Of a stretch of 64,000 nt of DNA, positions 9,139 through 17,582 are shown piece after piece (position 1 is the stretch's first letter; every line of letters begins with the position of its first letter). The DNA is from Streptomyces sp. NBC_01463 (GTDB lineage: Bacteria > Actinomycetota > Actinomycetes > Streptomycetales > Streptomycetaceae). The notes under the pieces were generated by a model. It saw nothing but the letters and a program-made list of their open reading frames with translations. It was not told the origin of the DNA and ran no database searches. The stretch covers positions 8,370,001 through 8,434,000 of the forward strand of contig CP109468.1 of assembly GCA_036227345.1 (NCBI GenBank). The letters are read 5' to 3'. Position numbers and translations under genes: made by a program.

Positions 9139-9654
9139 ATGACATGGACAGCACCTGAAGCCGAACGCATGGGCGGCTCACTCGTCGCCCAAGAGCGGGA
9201 CATGCTCACCGGATACCTCGGCTGGTTCCGCGCCACCCTCCTCCAGAAGTGCGCCGGCCTGACCGGCGAACAGCTCGCCGAGCGGACCACGCCCCCGTCG
9301 AACCTCTCGCTGCTCGGACTCGTCCGCCACATGGCCAAGGTCGAACGCACCTGGTTCCGGCAGCGGTTCGCCGGTGAGGACCTCGCCCCGATGTACGACC
9401 CGGAGAAGGGCAGGGACGCGGACTTCGAGGACCTCGACCCGGCCCGGGCCGCCGAGGACTACGCCCGGCTGGTCGAGGAGTGCCGGCTGGCGGACGAGAT
9501 CGTCGCGGGCGCCTCGTTCGACGACACCTTCGTCCACGACGGCGAGGTCTTCTCGCTGCGGCTCGTACACGTCCACATGATCGGCGAGTACGCACGCCAC
9601 ATCGGCCACGCCGACCTGGTGCGCGAGCGGCTGGACGGGGTCACCGGGGCGTGA
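9139..9654 (+). CDS. DinB/DUF664 family protein
   Basis: 171 residues from ATG 9139. It has the four-helix DinB-like pattern: an N-terminal helix starting DMLTGYLGWFRATLLQK, a loop with SNLSLLGLVRHMAKVERTWFRQRFAG, and C-terminal LRLVHVHMIGEYARHIGHADLVRE. The three histidines (RHMA, HVHM and HIGH) are placed as metal ligands in this superfamily, which includes mycothiol-dependent enzymes. The exact substrate cannot be read. A short gap (115 bases) separates it from the next rightward gene. Confidence 0.88.
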   Translation: MTWTAPEAERMGGSLVAQERDMLTGYLGWFRATLLQKCAGLTGEQLAERTTPPSNLSLLGLVRHMAKVERTWFRQRFAGEDLAPMYDPEKGRDADFEDLDPARAAEDYARLVEECRLADEIVAGASFDDTFVHDGEVFSLRLVHVHMIGEYARHIGHADLVRERLDGVTGA

Positions 9655-9769
9655 GGGGCTGCGGCGAACGGTGACGGTACGTCCGGTGCGTCTGCGCCGC
9701 CGTACGGAACCTGACGCAATTCGCACCGGCAGGCGGCGTGAATCCCCCGTGCCGGGTCACACGGAGAGT

Positions 9770-10489
9770 ATGACGTCCACCGACCCGGCAACGGACCAGT
9801 CCCGACAGCCCGACGACACCGCAGCCCCCGGCCGCGTCCGGGACCGCCGCACCCATCGATGGGGGAGGATCGCGGCCATCGCCGCGGCCGCCCTCGTCCT
9901 GCTGCTCCTCGGCACCCGCCTCAGCCTGCTCCCGGGGCTCTCCGACGTCTTCGGCGAGGAGACCCGGGACCGCTCGGGTCCCGCCGTGCTGAAGTCGATC
10001 CAGGACATGAGCCGGTACGAGGCGGCGGCGGGCAACTTCCAGGTCGTCGTCGACCTGGAGAAGGACACGAAGTTCCTCCCCGACGCGATCCGCGGCTCGC
10101 GCACGCTGTACGTCGGCGCCGGCACCGTCGGCGCCTCCGTGGACCTGGGCAGGACCGCGCGCAACGGCGTCGTCGTCAACGACGACCGCACGGAGGCCGA
10201 GATCAGGCTGCCGCACGCCGTCCTGGGCAAGGCCGCACTCGACCCGGACCGCTCGTACGCGGTGTCCAAGCAGCGCGGACTCTTCGACCGGATCGGGGAC
10301 TTCTTCTCCGACAACCCGGGCAGCGAGCAGGCGGTCAACAAACTCGCCGCCCAGCACATCGGTGAAGCGGCCAAGGAGAGCGGCCTGACGCAGCGCGCCG
10401 AGAAGAACACCACCGCGATGCTCCAGGGACTGCTCGGCTCACTCGGCTTCGAGAAGGTCACCGTCCACTACGGCGAGGCACCCCGCTGA
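9770..10489 (+). CDS. DUF4230 single-pass membrane protein
   Basis: 239 residues from ATG 9770 (GGAGAG just upstream); a longer start at 9671 adds a basic, non-conserved stretch and is less likely. A transmembrane helix at about 35-55 (IAAIAAAALVLLLLGTRL) is followed by an extracellular or periplasmic DUF4230 domain with YEAAAGNFQVVVDLEKDTKFLP and GVVVNDDRTEAEIRLP. Function unknown. No operon partner is evident. Confidence 0.85.
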   Translation: MTSTDPATDQSRQPDDTAAPGRVRDRRTHRWGRIAAIAAAALVLLLLGTRLSLLPGLSDVFGEETRDRSGPAVLKSIQDMSRYEAAAGNFQVVVDLEKDTKFLPDAIRGSRTLYVGAGTVGASVDLGRTARNGVVVNDDRTEAEIRLPHAVLGKAALDPDRSYAVSKQRGLFDRIGDFFSDNPGSEQAVNKLAAQHIGEAAKESGLTQRAEKNTTAMLQGLLGSLGFEKVTVHYGEAPR

Positions 10490-10564
10490 GGGCTGTCCGG
10501 CGGATCACGGCCGACAGGGCCCAGAACCGGCCACACGCGTGAACTCCCCTTCTCCGCGGCGCCC

Positions 10565-10592
10565 TTGACGGTCATCCCTCGATGGGTATGGT
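10565..10592 (+). promoter_or_regulatory. Promoter of the AA10 oxidase gene
   Basis: TTGACG (10565-10570), a 16-base spacer and TATGGT (10587-10592) make a good sigma-HrdB type promoter about 170 bases upstream of the chitin-oxidase start. The -10 hexamer overlaps the dre site. Confidence 0.6.
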
Positions 10593-10600
10593 CTAGGCCA
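10589..10600 (+). promoter_or_regulatory. DasR-responsive element (dre) candidate
   Basis: TGGTCTAGGCCA differs at one position from the dyad core TGGTCTAGACCA of the DasR consensus. It overlaps the -10 box of the promoter driving an AA10 chitin oxidase, as expected for a repressor that senses glucosamine phosphates and controls chitin use in Streptomyces. Confidence 0.75.
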
Positions 10601-10764
10601 AGTGCAGGGCCGGCGCCGGAAGCCCGCGTTCCAGCGGGTTGTCCGGCCACGCATCCTGCCGTGCCCTTCGCGCCTCTTGGCCCCACACCTGAGAGGCCGG
10701 TCTGCCGCTCCCGGACCCCCCACGGTCCGCCCGCGCGCAGCGACGCCTCATGTGAAGGAGAAGC

Positions 10765-11280
10765 ATGCACGCGAAAAGGAAGACCGCAGCAGCCATCGGT
10801 GCCGTACTCGCACCGGTCCTCGCCCTGACCCTCCCGGTGAGCTCCGCCAGCGCCCACGGCTACATCTCCTCGCCGCCCAGCAGGCAGGCGCAGTGTGCCG
10901 CCGGCACCGTCAGCTGCGGCGACATCACGTACGAACCCCAGAGCGTGGAAGGCCCCAAGGGGCTGACCAGCTGCAGCGGCGGCAACAGCAGGTTCGCCGA
11001 TCTCGACGACGACTCCAAGGGCTGGCACGTCACCCCGGTGAGCCGGAGCACCTCCTTCCAGTGGGTGCTCACCGCCCGCCACTCCACCAGCACCTGGCAG
11101 TACTTCGCCGGAGGCCAGAAGATCGCCGAGTTCAACGACAACGGCGCCCAGCCCGGCGCCACCGTCACCCACCAGGTGGACTTCGGCAGTCACACCGGCA
11201 AGCAGAAGGTCCTCGCGGTGTGGAACATCGCAGACACGTCCAACGCCTTCTACGCCTGCATCGACGTCGACGTCAGCTGA
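10765..11280 (+). CDS. AA10 lytic polysaccharide monooxygenase (chitin-active type)
   Basis: 171 residues, with a Sec signal peptide ending SASA so the mature protein begins at His31 (HGYISSPPSR). His31 and His106 (LTARHSTSTW) form the copper histidine brace, and the C-terminal NAFYACIDVDVS supplies the axial aromatic residue. There is no extra carbohydrate-binding module. The enzyme oxidatively cleaves crystalline chitin (some relatives act on cellulose) outside the cell. It is monocistronic, with a dre-overlapped promoter upstream and a terminator downstream. Start preceded by GAAGGAGAAG. Confidence 0.93.
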   Translation: MHAKRKTAAAIGAVLAPVLALTLPVSSASAHGYISSPPSRQAQCAAGTVSCGDITYEPQSVEGPKGLTSCSGGNSRFADLDDDSKGWHVTPVSRSTSFQWVLTARHSTSTWQYFAGGQKIAEFNDNGAQPGATVTHQVDFGSHTGKQKVLAVWNIADTSNAFYACIDVDVS

Positions 11281-11299
11281 CCGGACACCGGTACGAACA

Positions 11300-11331
11300 G
11301 GAGCCCCCGCTCTGCGTAGGGTGGGGGCTCC
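11300..11331 (+). terminator. Intrinsic terminator
   Basis: A 9-bp stem GGAGCCCCC / GGGGGCTCC around a 14-base loop, 20 bases after the AA10 stop. Confidence 0.75.
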
Positions 11332-11392
11332 GACGACGGCGCCGGCCTGCGAACCTCTCGTCCCGGCGTGCGGGACGGATGGAGGACGCATC

Positions 11393-11905
11393 ATGGCCGA
11401 CACCTGGGTGAGGCTGGAACTCGACCTGGCCGCCTTCGACACGGACCGGTTCGAGCGGCACGTGACCAAGTGCCGTGACGAGGGCATCCGCCTGACCACC
11501 CTCGCCGATCTGGGGGACACCCCGGAGCACCGGCGTGCGCTGTACGCACTCAACAAGGAGTGCTCGGCCGACATCCCGGAGCGGGGCGAGTTCTTCTCGT
11601 ACGAGGAGTTCTGCACACGCCGCTTCGACACCCCTTCGTACGATCCGCGGGGCGTCGTGATCGCCCTGGACGGCGACGAGTGGATCGGCATGGCGGCCAC
11701 CTCGAACCACGGGGACTTCCTGTTCAACGAGATGACCGGGGTGCGGGCGGCCCACCGGGGCCGCGGCATCTCGCTCGCGATGAAGACGTTCGGGATGCGG
11801 TTCGCCGCCGAGAGCGGCGTGCGGCGGATCCGTACCTTCCACCATCCGGCGAACGACAGCGCCATCGGGATGAACCGGACCCTCGGGTACGCCGACACCG
11901 AATGA
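11393..11905 (+). CDS. GNAT-family N-acetyltransferase
   Basis: 170 residues from the ATG at 11393, with GGAGG seven bases upstream. The acetyl-CoA binding motif A is clear (MTGVRAAHRGRGISLAMK), followed by motif B-like FHHPANDSAIGMNRTLGY. The N-terminal part (ADTWVRLELDLAAFDTDRF) is variable. The acceptor substrate cannot be predicted. It lies between the AA10 terminator and a wall-anchored hydrolase with no evident link to either. Confidence 0.85.
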   Translation: MADTWVRLELDLAAFDTDRFERHVTKCRDEGIRLTTLADLGDTPEHRRALYALNKECSADIPERGEFFSYEEFCTRRFDTPSYDPRGVVIALDGDEWIGMAATSNHGDFLFNEMTGVRAAHRGRGISLAMKTFGMRFAAESGVRRIRTFHHPANDSAIGMNRTLGYADTE

Positions 11906-12033
11906 CCCGGCGCCGGGCGGCCAGCGGCACCCGGATGGCCGCCGCCGTCACCCGCGTGCTCCCCGGGCCGCGCCGCACCGGCCGGGTCCGGCGACGCTGA
12001 GGGCGTCACGGCGTCTGAAGAATCGGGATCGGC

Positions 12034-13005
12034 ATGCGCATACCGGCCTTCCTCGGCCAGCGGGGTACGCGACGCGGATGTGCCCTCGCGGCCGCCCTCA
12101 CCGCAGTGCTGTACGGGGCGGCCGCACCCGCCGCGGCCGCCCGGGGCGAGGACGGGCACCCCAGGCCGACGGTGGTGCTGGTGCACGACGCCTTCGCCGA
12201 CGCGTCCGGCTGGAACGCGGTCGCCGAGCGACTGCAGCGCCACGGATACACGGTCGTCGCCCCCGCCAACCCGCTCCGTGGCCTCGCTGCGGACGCCGCC
12301 GGAGCGGCCGACGTGCTCAAGCGCATCACGGGCCCCGTCGTGCTCGTGGGCCACGGCTACGGGGGAGCGGTCATCGGCGTCGCGGCAGCGGGCAATCCGC
12401 ACGTCACGTCCCTGGTCTACATATCCGCCCTGATGCCGGACCGGGGCGAGGCGCTCGGACCACTCAGCTCGCGCTTCCCGGGCAGCGGACTCGGTGCGGC
12501 GCTCAGGCGCACACCCGTCCGGAACGCCGACGGGACACCGGGCGCCGACCTCTACATCCAGAACGCCAGATTCCACGCCCTCGTCGCCGCGGACCGGCCC
12601 CGAGCGGCCGCCGCCGTCATGGCGGCCTCCCAACGCCCCCTGAACGCATCAGCGTTCGGGGAAAGGGCCGCCGCGGCCGCCTGGCGGACCATCCCCTCCT
12701 GGGCGCTGGTCGCGACCGGCGACAGGATCGTGCCGCCCCGTCTGGCCCGCTTCCAGGCTGACCGCGCCCACGCCCACACCGTCGAGGTGAACTCCTCGCA
12801 CGTCGCCATGGCCTCCCGCCCCGACGCGGTCACCGACCTCATCCTCGCCGCCGCAGGAGACACCCCTCCCGCACAGCGGCCCCTCGCCGCGACGGGAACC
12901 AGAACGCTCGTCCTCGCGCTGACCGGCTGCGCCGCAGGGCTCGCCGTGTTCCTCGGCGGCGGACTCGTGTCGTCCGCCCGCCGCCGCGACAGCTTCGCCC
13001 GCTGA
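12034..13005 (+). CDS. Secreted, sortase-anchored alpha/beta-hydrolase-fold protein lacking the catalytic serine
   Basis: 323 residues. A signal peptide (about 1-37) precedes an alpha/beta-hydrolase domain close to the GHSYGG esterase group. The nucleophile elbow reads VGHGYGG: residue 108 is Gly (codon ggc), not Ser. The acid (ATGDRIVPP) and the histidine region (NSSHVAMASRPDAV) remain. The C-terminus carries LAATG (284-288), a hydrophobic helix and RRR, the LAXTG class E sortase signal known from Streptomyces chaplins. The protein should therefore be covalently wall-attached but catalytically dead, perhaps a binding protein. No sortase E gene is adjacent. Confidence 0.88.
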   Translation: MRIPAFLGQRGTRRGCALAAALTAVLYGAAAPAAAARGEDGHPRPTVVLVHDAFADASGWNAVAERLQRHGYTVVAPANPLRGLAADAAGAADVLKRITGPVVLVGHGYGGAVIGVAAAGNPHVTSLVYISALMPDRGEALGPLSSRFPGSGLGAALRRTPVRNADGTPGADLYIQNARFHALVAADRPRAAAAVMAASQRPLNASAFGERAAAAAWRTIPSWALVATGDRIVPPRLARFQADRAHAHTVEVNSSHVAMASRPDAVTDLILAAAGDTPPAQRPLAATGTRTLVLALTGCAAGLAVFLGGGLVSSARRRDSFAR

Positions 13006-13181
13006 CCGTCGCCCGGACTCCCTTGCCAGCAGGGCCGGTTCCTCGCGCCGACGGCGGCGGACCGTTCGCGCGACACGTCGGCCGTGCCCGGATTTTCCGT
13101 CGGCCGGCGGTGTTGAAGTCATGATGAGGGTCCGCGGCCGACACGTCGCCGCGGCCGCACACCGACGACGGGACAGTTGCC

Positions 13182-13628
13182 ATGCCGCTCCAGGGCGAGT
13201 ACGAGCCGAGCCCCACCCCATGGGTTCGTGACCAGGTCGAGCAGTACGAGAGCTCGGGCGGAACGGAGGGGACGACGCTGCGGGACATGCCCGTCATCGT
13301 CCTGACGACGCTGGGCGCCAGGAGCGGGAAGATCCGCAAGACACCCCTGATGCGGGTCGAGCACAACGGCTCGTACGCGGTGGTCGCCTCGCAGGGCGGG
13401 GCGCCGAAGCACCCCGTCTGGTACCACAACCTCACGGCCGACCCGCGCGCCGAACTGCAGGACGGGCCGGTCCGCCAGGACATGACCGCCCGTGAGGTGA
13501 CGGGGGACGAGAAGGCGCAGTGGTGGGAGCGCGCCGTGGCGGCGTACCCCGACTACGCCGACTACCAGAAGAAGACCGACCGGCAGATCCCGGTCCTCGT
13601 CCTGGAACCGGCGGACACCCCGCACTGA
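13182..13628 (+). CDS. Deazaflavin (F420)-dependent nitroreductase/quinone-reductase-type protein
   Basis: 148 residues with Ddn-family motifs: [39 protein letters not shown], and a central AELQDG strand. Members bind F420H2 and reduce quinones, nitro compounds or other acceptors; the family also includes proteins of unknown specificity. ATG at 13182 was chosen. It converges on the P450 gene with a shared bidirectional terminator. Confidence 0.9.
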   Translation: MPLQGEYEPSPTPWVRDQVEQYESSGGTEGTTLRDMPVIVLTTLGARSGKIRKTPLMRVEHNGSYAVVASQGGAPKHPVWYHNLTADPRAELQDGPVRQDMTAREVTGDEKAQWWERAVAAYPDYADYQKKTDRQIPVLVLEPADTPH

Positions 13629-13634
13629 GCGGCA

Positions 13635-13670
13635 GGGACGGACGGGCCGAAACGCCCGCCCGTCCGTCCC
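13635..13670. terminator. Bidirectional terminator between convergent genes
   Basis: A 13-bp perfect stem GGGACGGACGGGC / GCCCGTCCGTCCC with a 10-base loop, between the stops of the F420-type oxidoreductase (13628) and the P450 (13672). Confidence 0.8.
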
Positions 13671-13671
13671 G

Positions 13672-14910
13672 CTACGCGGAACCCGAAGGGCCGGCCAGGT
13701 GCACCGGAAGCCGGTCGTGCCCGTTCGAGATGAAGGACGGCAGCGGCCGGAGCTCGCTCTCCGGCACCGCGAGCGTGAGACCGGGGAACCGGCCGAACAG
13801 CCCGCGCAGCGCCGTCTCCGCCTCCAGCCGGGCCAGCGGCGCTCCCAGGCACAGGTGGACCCCGTGACCGAACGACAGATGCTCCTTGTCCGCACGGGTG
13901 AGGTCGAACCGGTCGGCCGTGGCCCCGTGCAGTTCGGGGTGGCGGCCGGCCGCGGCGAGCCCGGCGATGATCGCCTCGCCCCGGCGTATCACCTGCCCGT
14001 CGGACAGGGTGATGTCCTCCACGGCGTAACGCAGCGGGAGATGGGCGACGGGAGCGTCGCGGCGCAGGGTCTCCTCCACCACATCGCTCCACCGCGCCCG
14101 GCCGCTGCGCACCAGTTCGCGCTCGTCGGGGTGGGTGAGCAGATTCGTGATGGCCTGGTCGAGGAGGTTGACCGTCGTCTCGTACCCCGCGCTGATCACG
14201 AGCAGCAGGGTGTCCAGCAACTCGTCCTCGGTCAGGGCGCTGCCGTCGCCCTCCGAATCGCGTGCGGCGATGAGCACGGACGTCATGTCCTCGCCGGGGT
14301 CGGTCCGCTTCGACGCGACCAGATCGTGCAGGACGGTGTAGAGCGCCGCGCTGTTGGCCTTTTCCTCCTCCGGGGTGAGGTTGGTCGAGAAGACGTTGTC
14401 GATCAGCCGGCGGAACGTGCTCTGCGAGGCGTCCGGGAGACCCATCAGGTGGCTGATGACCCGGATGGGCAGCGGGTAGCAGAAGCGCTCCCTGAGATCG
14501 ACGGCAGTCCCGTCAGGACTGGCGGCCAGGTCGTCCAGCAGCGACTCCGTGATCTCTTCCACGACCGTGGTCATGGCCCGGACGCGCCGCGCCGTGAACG
14601 CGGGCCGGACCAGCCGGCGCAGCCGCCGGTGGTCGTCGCCGAAGGCGGTGAACATGTTGTTCACGGCCACCCACAGCACCAGGGGCCAGCTGCCGACGAC
14701 CTCGTCCGGGAATAACGGCCAGTGCTTGCGCGGGTCCTTGGAGACGCGCGGATCGGTGAGCAGCTGCCGCAGGAGCTCGGGCTGAGTGACGGCCCAGGCC
14801 TCGACGCCCAGCACGTCGACGCGAGTGGCGGGCCCGCGGTTACGGAGACCGGCGTCCTCCCGGACCCGGTCGAGCGCCAAGGGGTCCAGGACGTGGGGAG
14901 CGGCATGCAT
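13672..14910 (-). CDS. Cytochrome P450 with a TTA leucine codon
   Basis: 412 residues from ATG 14910 (GGAG 8 bases upstream). P450 signatures are complete: I-helix AGYETT, K-helix EETLRR, and heme loop [10 protein letters not shown] with the thiolate cysteine. Leu66 is encoded by TTA (14715-14713), so translation should depend on the bldA tRNA, typical of developmentally timed Streptomyces genes. No ferredoxin or other biosynthetic gene sits beside it, so the substrate is unknown. It is divergent from a DUF6221 gene. Confidence 0.93.
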   Translation of the reverse strand: MHAAPHVLDPLALDRVREDAGLRNRGPATRVDVLGVEAWAVTQPELLRQLLTDPRVSKDPRKHWPLFPDEVVGSWPLVLWVAVNNMFTAFGDDHRRLRRLVRPAFTARRVRAMTTVVEEITESLLDDLAASPDGTAVDLRERFCYPLPIRVISHLMGLPDASQSTFRRLIDNVFSTNLTPEEEKANSAALYTVLHDLVASKRTDPGEDMTSVLIAARDSEGDGSALTEDELLDTLLLVISAGYETTVNLLDQAITNLLTHPDERELVRSGRARWSDVVEETLRRDAPVAHLPLRYAVEDITLSDGQVIRRGEAIIAGLAAAGRHPELHGATADRFDLTRADKEHLSFGHGVHLCLGAPLARLEAETALRGLFGRFPGLTLAVPESELRPLPSFISNGHDRLPVHLAGPSGSA

Positions 14911-15121
14911 CGGGGTTCTCCTTGCCGGCGAACGTTGCCGGCTCCGTCCGAGCCGACCGCGGGGACACTGCCCACCCGCCGCACGCTCGCAACCCCGGAC
15001 GGGATGTCGCTGCGCACTTTCACAGACTGTGCGCAAAGGCGCCGAGAGCGGCTGCGGGACGAGGACGGCGCGACGGGATACTGTCCACCACGGCTCCTGA
15101 GGCGCGGAGCCGAGCGGAAGG

Positions 15122-15532
15122 ATGCACAACCAGATGACTGACAACTCCGACATGGTCGCGTTCGTCCGGGCGCGTCTCGACGAGGAAGAGGGGATCGCGC
15201 GGGCGGCGGGCGGCGAGGGGTGGCGCTGCCCGGCCGAGGTGCCCGGCGAGATCCACGACCGGGGCGGCGCCATCGCCTTCACCCTGAGGACGCACGGCTA
15301 CGACCACCACATCGCCTTGCAGGATCCCGCCCGGACCCTCCAGCGCATCGAGACCAGCAGGGTGCTCTTGGACGAGTACGCGGAGGTCGCGGAGCTCGAT
15401 GTCGACCGCCCCCAGCGGGACTTCGCGTCCGGCCGGGCCTTCGGGCTGGGGTTCGTGGTCCGGCAGATGGCGGCGGAACACGCGGGGCACCCGGGCTACC
15501 GGGTGAAGTGGCTGCCGAGGTTCACGCAGTAG
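15122..15532 (+). CDS. DUF6221 family protein
   Basis: 136 residues. The N-terminal [13 protein letters not shown] and the later [14 protein letters not shown] pattern match the DUF6221 proteins that are abundant in Streptomyces and often found near phage-like or accessory genes. No enzyme motif is visible. An in-frame ATG ten residues downstream (MVAFV) is a possible alternative start. Confidence 0.75.
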   Translation: MHNQMTDNSDMVAFVRARLDEEEGIARAAGGEGWRCPAEVPGEIHDRGGAIAFTLRTHGYDHHIALQDPARTLQRIETSRVLLDEYAEVAELDVDRPQRDFASGRAFGLGFVVRQMAAEHAGHPGYRVKWLPRFTQ

Positions 15533-15632
15533 CTCGTAGCTCTCGGTTCCGTGGTTCTTTGGCTCAATGCGGGCCGGCGCCCCCTCGTACCCATGACAGG
15601 GGACACCGGTCCGCAAGGAGCGCCACGGCAGG

Positions 15633-15821
15633 TCAGAGCGGGTTCGTGCCGCCCTCGCCCTTGGTGGAGACCTGATCGCTTCGTTCCTCCAGCCGGTGCG
15701 CCTTGTCCTTGAGGCGCTGCCGCTCCTGAGGATCGGAGACCCGCTCGGCGGCCTCCTTCATTTCCTGCGCCTTGGCGCGGATACGCTCGGCGCGGCCGCC
15801 GGTTTCGTCCGCAATGCTCAT
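15633..15821 (-). CDS. Small charged helical protein (DUF6381-like)
   Basis: 62 residues, start ATG 15821 with AGGAG five bases upstream. Almost entirely helical and charged (RIRAKAQEMKEAAERVSDPQ, then RLKDKAHRLEERSDQ), likely a coiled coil. Similar small Streptomyces proteins are labelled DUF6381; that match is from memory of the pattern. Function unknown. It converges on the DUF6221 gene. Confidence 0.65.
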   Translation of the reverse strand: MSIADETGGRAERIRAKAQEMKEAAERVSDPQERQRLKDKAHRLEERSDQVSTKGEGGTNPL

Positions 15822-16281
15822 GGTCACTCCTGGGTCTCGGGGGGAGAGCCGACCTCACCAGCGAATCAGCGCACCACCTCAACTGCATCTCGAGCGGTCA
15901 CGCGCCGCTACGGAATACGGTGCGCAACGCCGCGACGGCTCCGGTGCGCACAACGCTCATGCCCCCGGTTCGCCCGCACCTATGCTCTGTGTATCGGGAC
16001 CGCGCGGTCCCGTAGGTCGCGCGGCCGTGGCAGAGCGGCCCATTGCGATCGTCGTGGGGGAGGTCCCCCTCGCGACGACTGACGGGGTGCGGGCGGACCT
16101 GCCCCTGCCTGTCCGCGGGTTCGAATCCCGTCGGCCGCGCGACCGCCCGGCTCCCTGCGCCCCCGGTGCGATCCGCGCCGCCCCTTCTGGCAGGATCGTG
16201 CGCTTGAACGCACAGCCCGCTCACAGGAGTCGATGCTTCCGGCGGGCGAACGAGCACGTACGAACGGGGAACGAGGAACAC
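15822..16281. other. Intergenic region carrying a tRNA-like RNA locus
   Basis: 460 bases between the small helical protein and the lipoprotein. Contains TATGCT (15981-15986, possible -10 without a good -35), a perfect 16-bp palindrome GGGACCGCGCGGTCCC (15996-16011), the tRNA-like element (16015-16144) and the lipoprotein leader. No convincing coding region. Confidence 0.6.
16015..16144 (+). ncRNA. tRNA-like RNA without an anticodon loop
   Basis: The core (16021-16138) has a 7-bp acceptor stem (GCGGCCG/CGGCCGC), U8, a 3-bp D stem 16030-16032/16044-16046 with a GG-containing D loop, and a canonical T arm 16115-16131 with loop TTCGAAT. The acceptor pairing extends without mismatch to 13 bp (16015-16027/16132-16144). 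Where the anticodon arm belongs there is a long hairpin: TCGTCG/CGACGA (16049-16054/16073-16078) topped by GGGGG-AGGT-CCCCC. A long variable-arm-like hairpin follows (16081-16113, inner stem GGGC/GCCC). No 7-base anticodon loop can be drawn. It could be a class II tRNA derivative, a regulatory mimic or a decayed gene. Strand is inferred from the D and T arms. Confidence 0.6.
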
Positions 16282-16869
16282 ATGCGTACATGGACGCGCG
16301 CCGTGCCTGCGGCGATGGGCGCGCTTGCGCTGGCCGTGGTGCTGAGCGGCTGCAACGGCACGGACTCGGCCAAGGACGGAAAGGGCTCCGGCTCGTCCGA
16401 CGACAAGAAGACCTACCGCCTGGGCGAGGCGAGCCCGGCGCAGGAAAGCACCATGAAGGAGTCGAAGGGCAGCACGTTCACCGTCACACCCACGAAGGTG
16501 GCGACGGGAACGAAGGCGGACATGGACAATTCCGGCCTGGACAAGGACAAGGACAAGAGCCCCAAGATCCCGGTGTACGTGTGGGCGACCGTCACGCACA
16601 AGAGCGGCAAGGCCATGGAGGTCGGCGACATGGACGACGACCTGGTCGTGAAGACGGACAAGGGTGAGCGCACGAAGGCCCTGATCGTCATCATGGGTGA
16701 GGCGAAGTGGCCGGACTGCCCGGCGCCCGACTCGCTCAAGAAGCTGACCGCGGGCCAGTCGGAGAAGATCTGCAAGGCTTTCCTGATCCCCGAGGGGCAG
16801 AAGGCCGCCGCGGTCCAGCTGAGCCAGGGCTTCTACGACGAGCCCCTGGAGTGGCCGGCCGCCGGCTGA
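16282..16869 (+). CDS. Predicted lipoprotein
   Basis: 195 residues, with a lipobox VVLSGC after a signal helix and a low-complexity Gly/Ser/Lys/Asp linker (KDGKGSGSSDDKK). The mature part has a beta-rich pattern ending in QGFYDEPLEWP, with two further cysteines (PDCPAPD and KICKAF) that could form a disulfide. It resembles DUF4352-like immunoglobulin-fold lipoproteins but I cannot name the family. Start ATG 16282 follows GAGGA. The tRNA-like element lies 138 bases upstream and could be in its leader. Confidence 0.85.
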   Translation: MRTWTRAVPAAMGALALAVVLSGCNGTDSAKDGKGSGSSDDKKTYRLGEASPAQESTMKESKGSTFTVTPTKVATGTKADMDNSGLDKDKDKSPKIPVYVWATVTHKSGKAMEVGDMDDDLVVKTDKGERTKALIVIMGEAKWPDCPAPDSLKKLTAGQSEKICKAFLIPEGQKAAAVQLSQGFYDEPLEWPAAG

Positions 16870-16903
16870 CGACCGGCCGGGCCCGCTGCGCCGGGGACAC
16901 CGC

Positions 16904-17503
16904 TCAGGGGCGGAAGGCCCTGAGCCAGACGTCGACGAGTGAGTCCGCGTACGCGGCGGTCAGCGGGCCCGAGCGGTGCAGCCAGCGCTGGAACAGGGGC
17001 GCGTAGAGCACTTCCAGGGCCAGATCGAGATCGGCGTCCGCGGCCAGCTGGCCGGCCCGCTGCGCGCTGCGGAGCCGTTCCTTCTTGGCCTCGTCCACGG
17101 GCCGGGCCAGCTTCTCGTGGTACTGCGCGGCGAGGCCGGGATCGTTGCTGATCTCGTTGTTGAGCGCACGGACCGGCCTCTCGAACTCCGGGTCGGCGAA
17201 CTCGGCGGCCGTCGCGCGCATGACCGCTTTCAGGTCGGCCTCGATGTCGCCGGTGTCCGGCAGCGCCGTGCCCTGCCCCTCGGCGCCCTCGCTCAGCGCC
17301 AGGAACGCGTCGAAGATGACGGCACCCTTGGACGGCCACCAGCGGTAGATCGTCTGCTTGCCGACCCCTGCCCGGGCGGCGATGGTCTCGATCGCCACCT
17401 TCCCGTACCCGACCTCCGAGACCAGTGCCCGGGTCGCCTCGAGGATCGCCTGACGGGAGCGCTCGCTGCGGCGGGAGCGATCGGGCTTCATCGGCTGGGT
17501 CAT
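16904..17503 (-). CDS. TetR-family repressor
   Basis: 199 residues. N-terminal helix-turn-helix is clear (AILEATRALVSEVGYGKVAIETIAARAGVGKQTIYRWWPSKG shows the TetR core, here split by function). The C-terminal ligand domain resembles the TetR_C_11/16 type (ALNNEISNDPGLAAQYHEKL). It is divergent from an SDR gene, and two near-identical dyads in the shared 125-base region (17525-17543 and 17583-17599) are likely its operators, giving autoregulation and control of the SDR. Confidence 0.92.
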   Translation of the reverse strand: MTQPMKPDRSRRSERSRQAILEATRALVSEVGYGKVAIETIAARAGVGKQTIYRWWPSKGAVIFDAFLALSEGAEGQGTALPDTGDIEADLKAVMRATAAEFADPEFERPVRALNNEISNDPGLAAQYHEKLARPVDEAKKERLRSAQRAGQLAADADLDLALEVLYAPLFQRWLHRSGPLTAAYADSLVDVWLRAFRP

Positions 17504-17524
17504 GGGACTCAGGCTAGCACTTCA

Positions 17525-17543
17525 ACGAGACGGACCGTTTCGT
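17525..17543. promoter_or_regulatory. TetR operator 1
   Basis: ACGAGACG-GAC-CGTTTCGT, an 8+8 inverted repeat with one mismatch, beside the tetR start and immediately before the TTGACA (17545-17550) that is likely the SDR promoter -35 box. Confidence 0.65.
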
Positions 17544-17582
17544 ATTGACAAGAGCGGTGCGAGCCTGCAGGCTGAATCGAAG

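Noticed and set aside
7334..9181. 615-codon leftward open frame opposite VanZ-like and DUF4389 genes
   Set aside because: Composition typical of antisense frames in high-G+C DNA; no motifs.
10468..12633. 721-codon leftward open frame over the AA10, GNAT and hydrolase genes
   Set aside because: Shadow frame with no family pattern; the rightward genes have motifs, ribosome sites and terminators.
16021..16138. Ordinary serine/leucine-type tRNA gene
   Set aside because: D and T arms fit class II tRNA, but no 5-7-5 anticodon arm can be formed, so a normal tRNA call is not supported.
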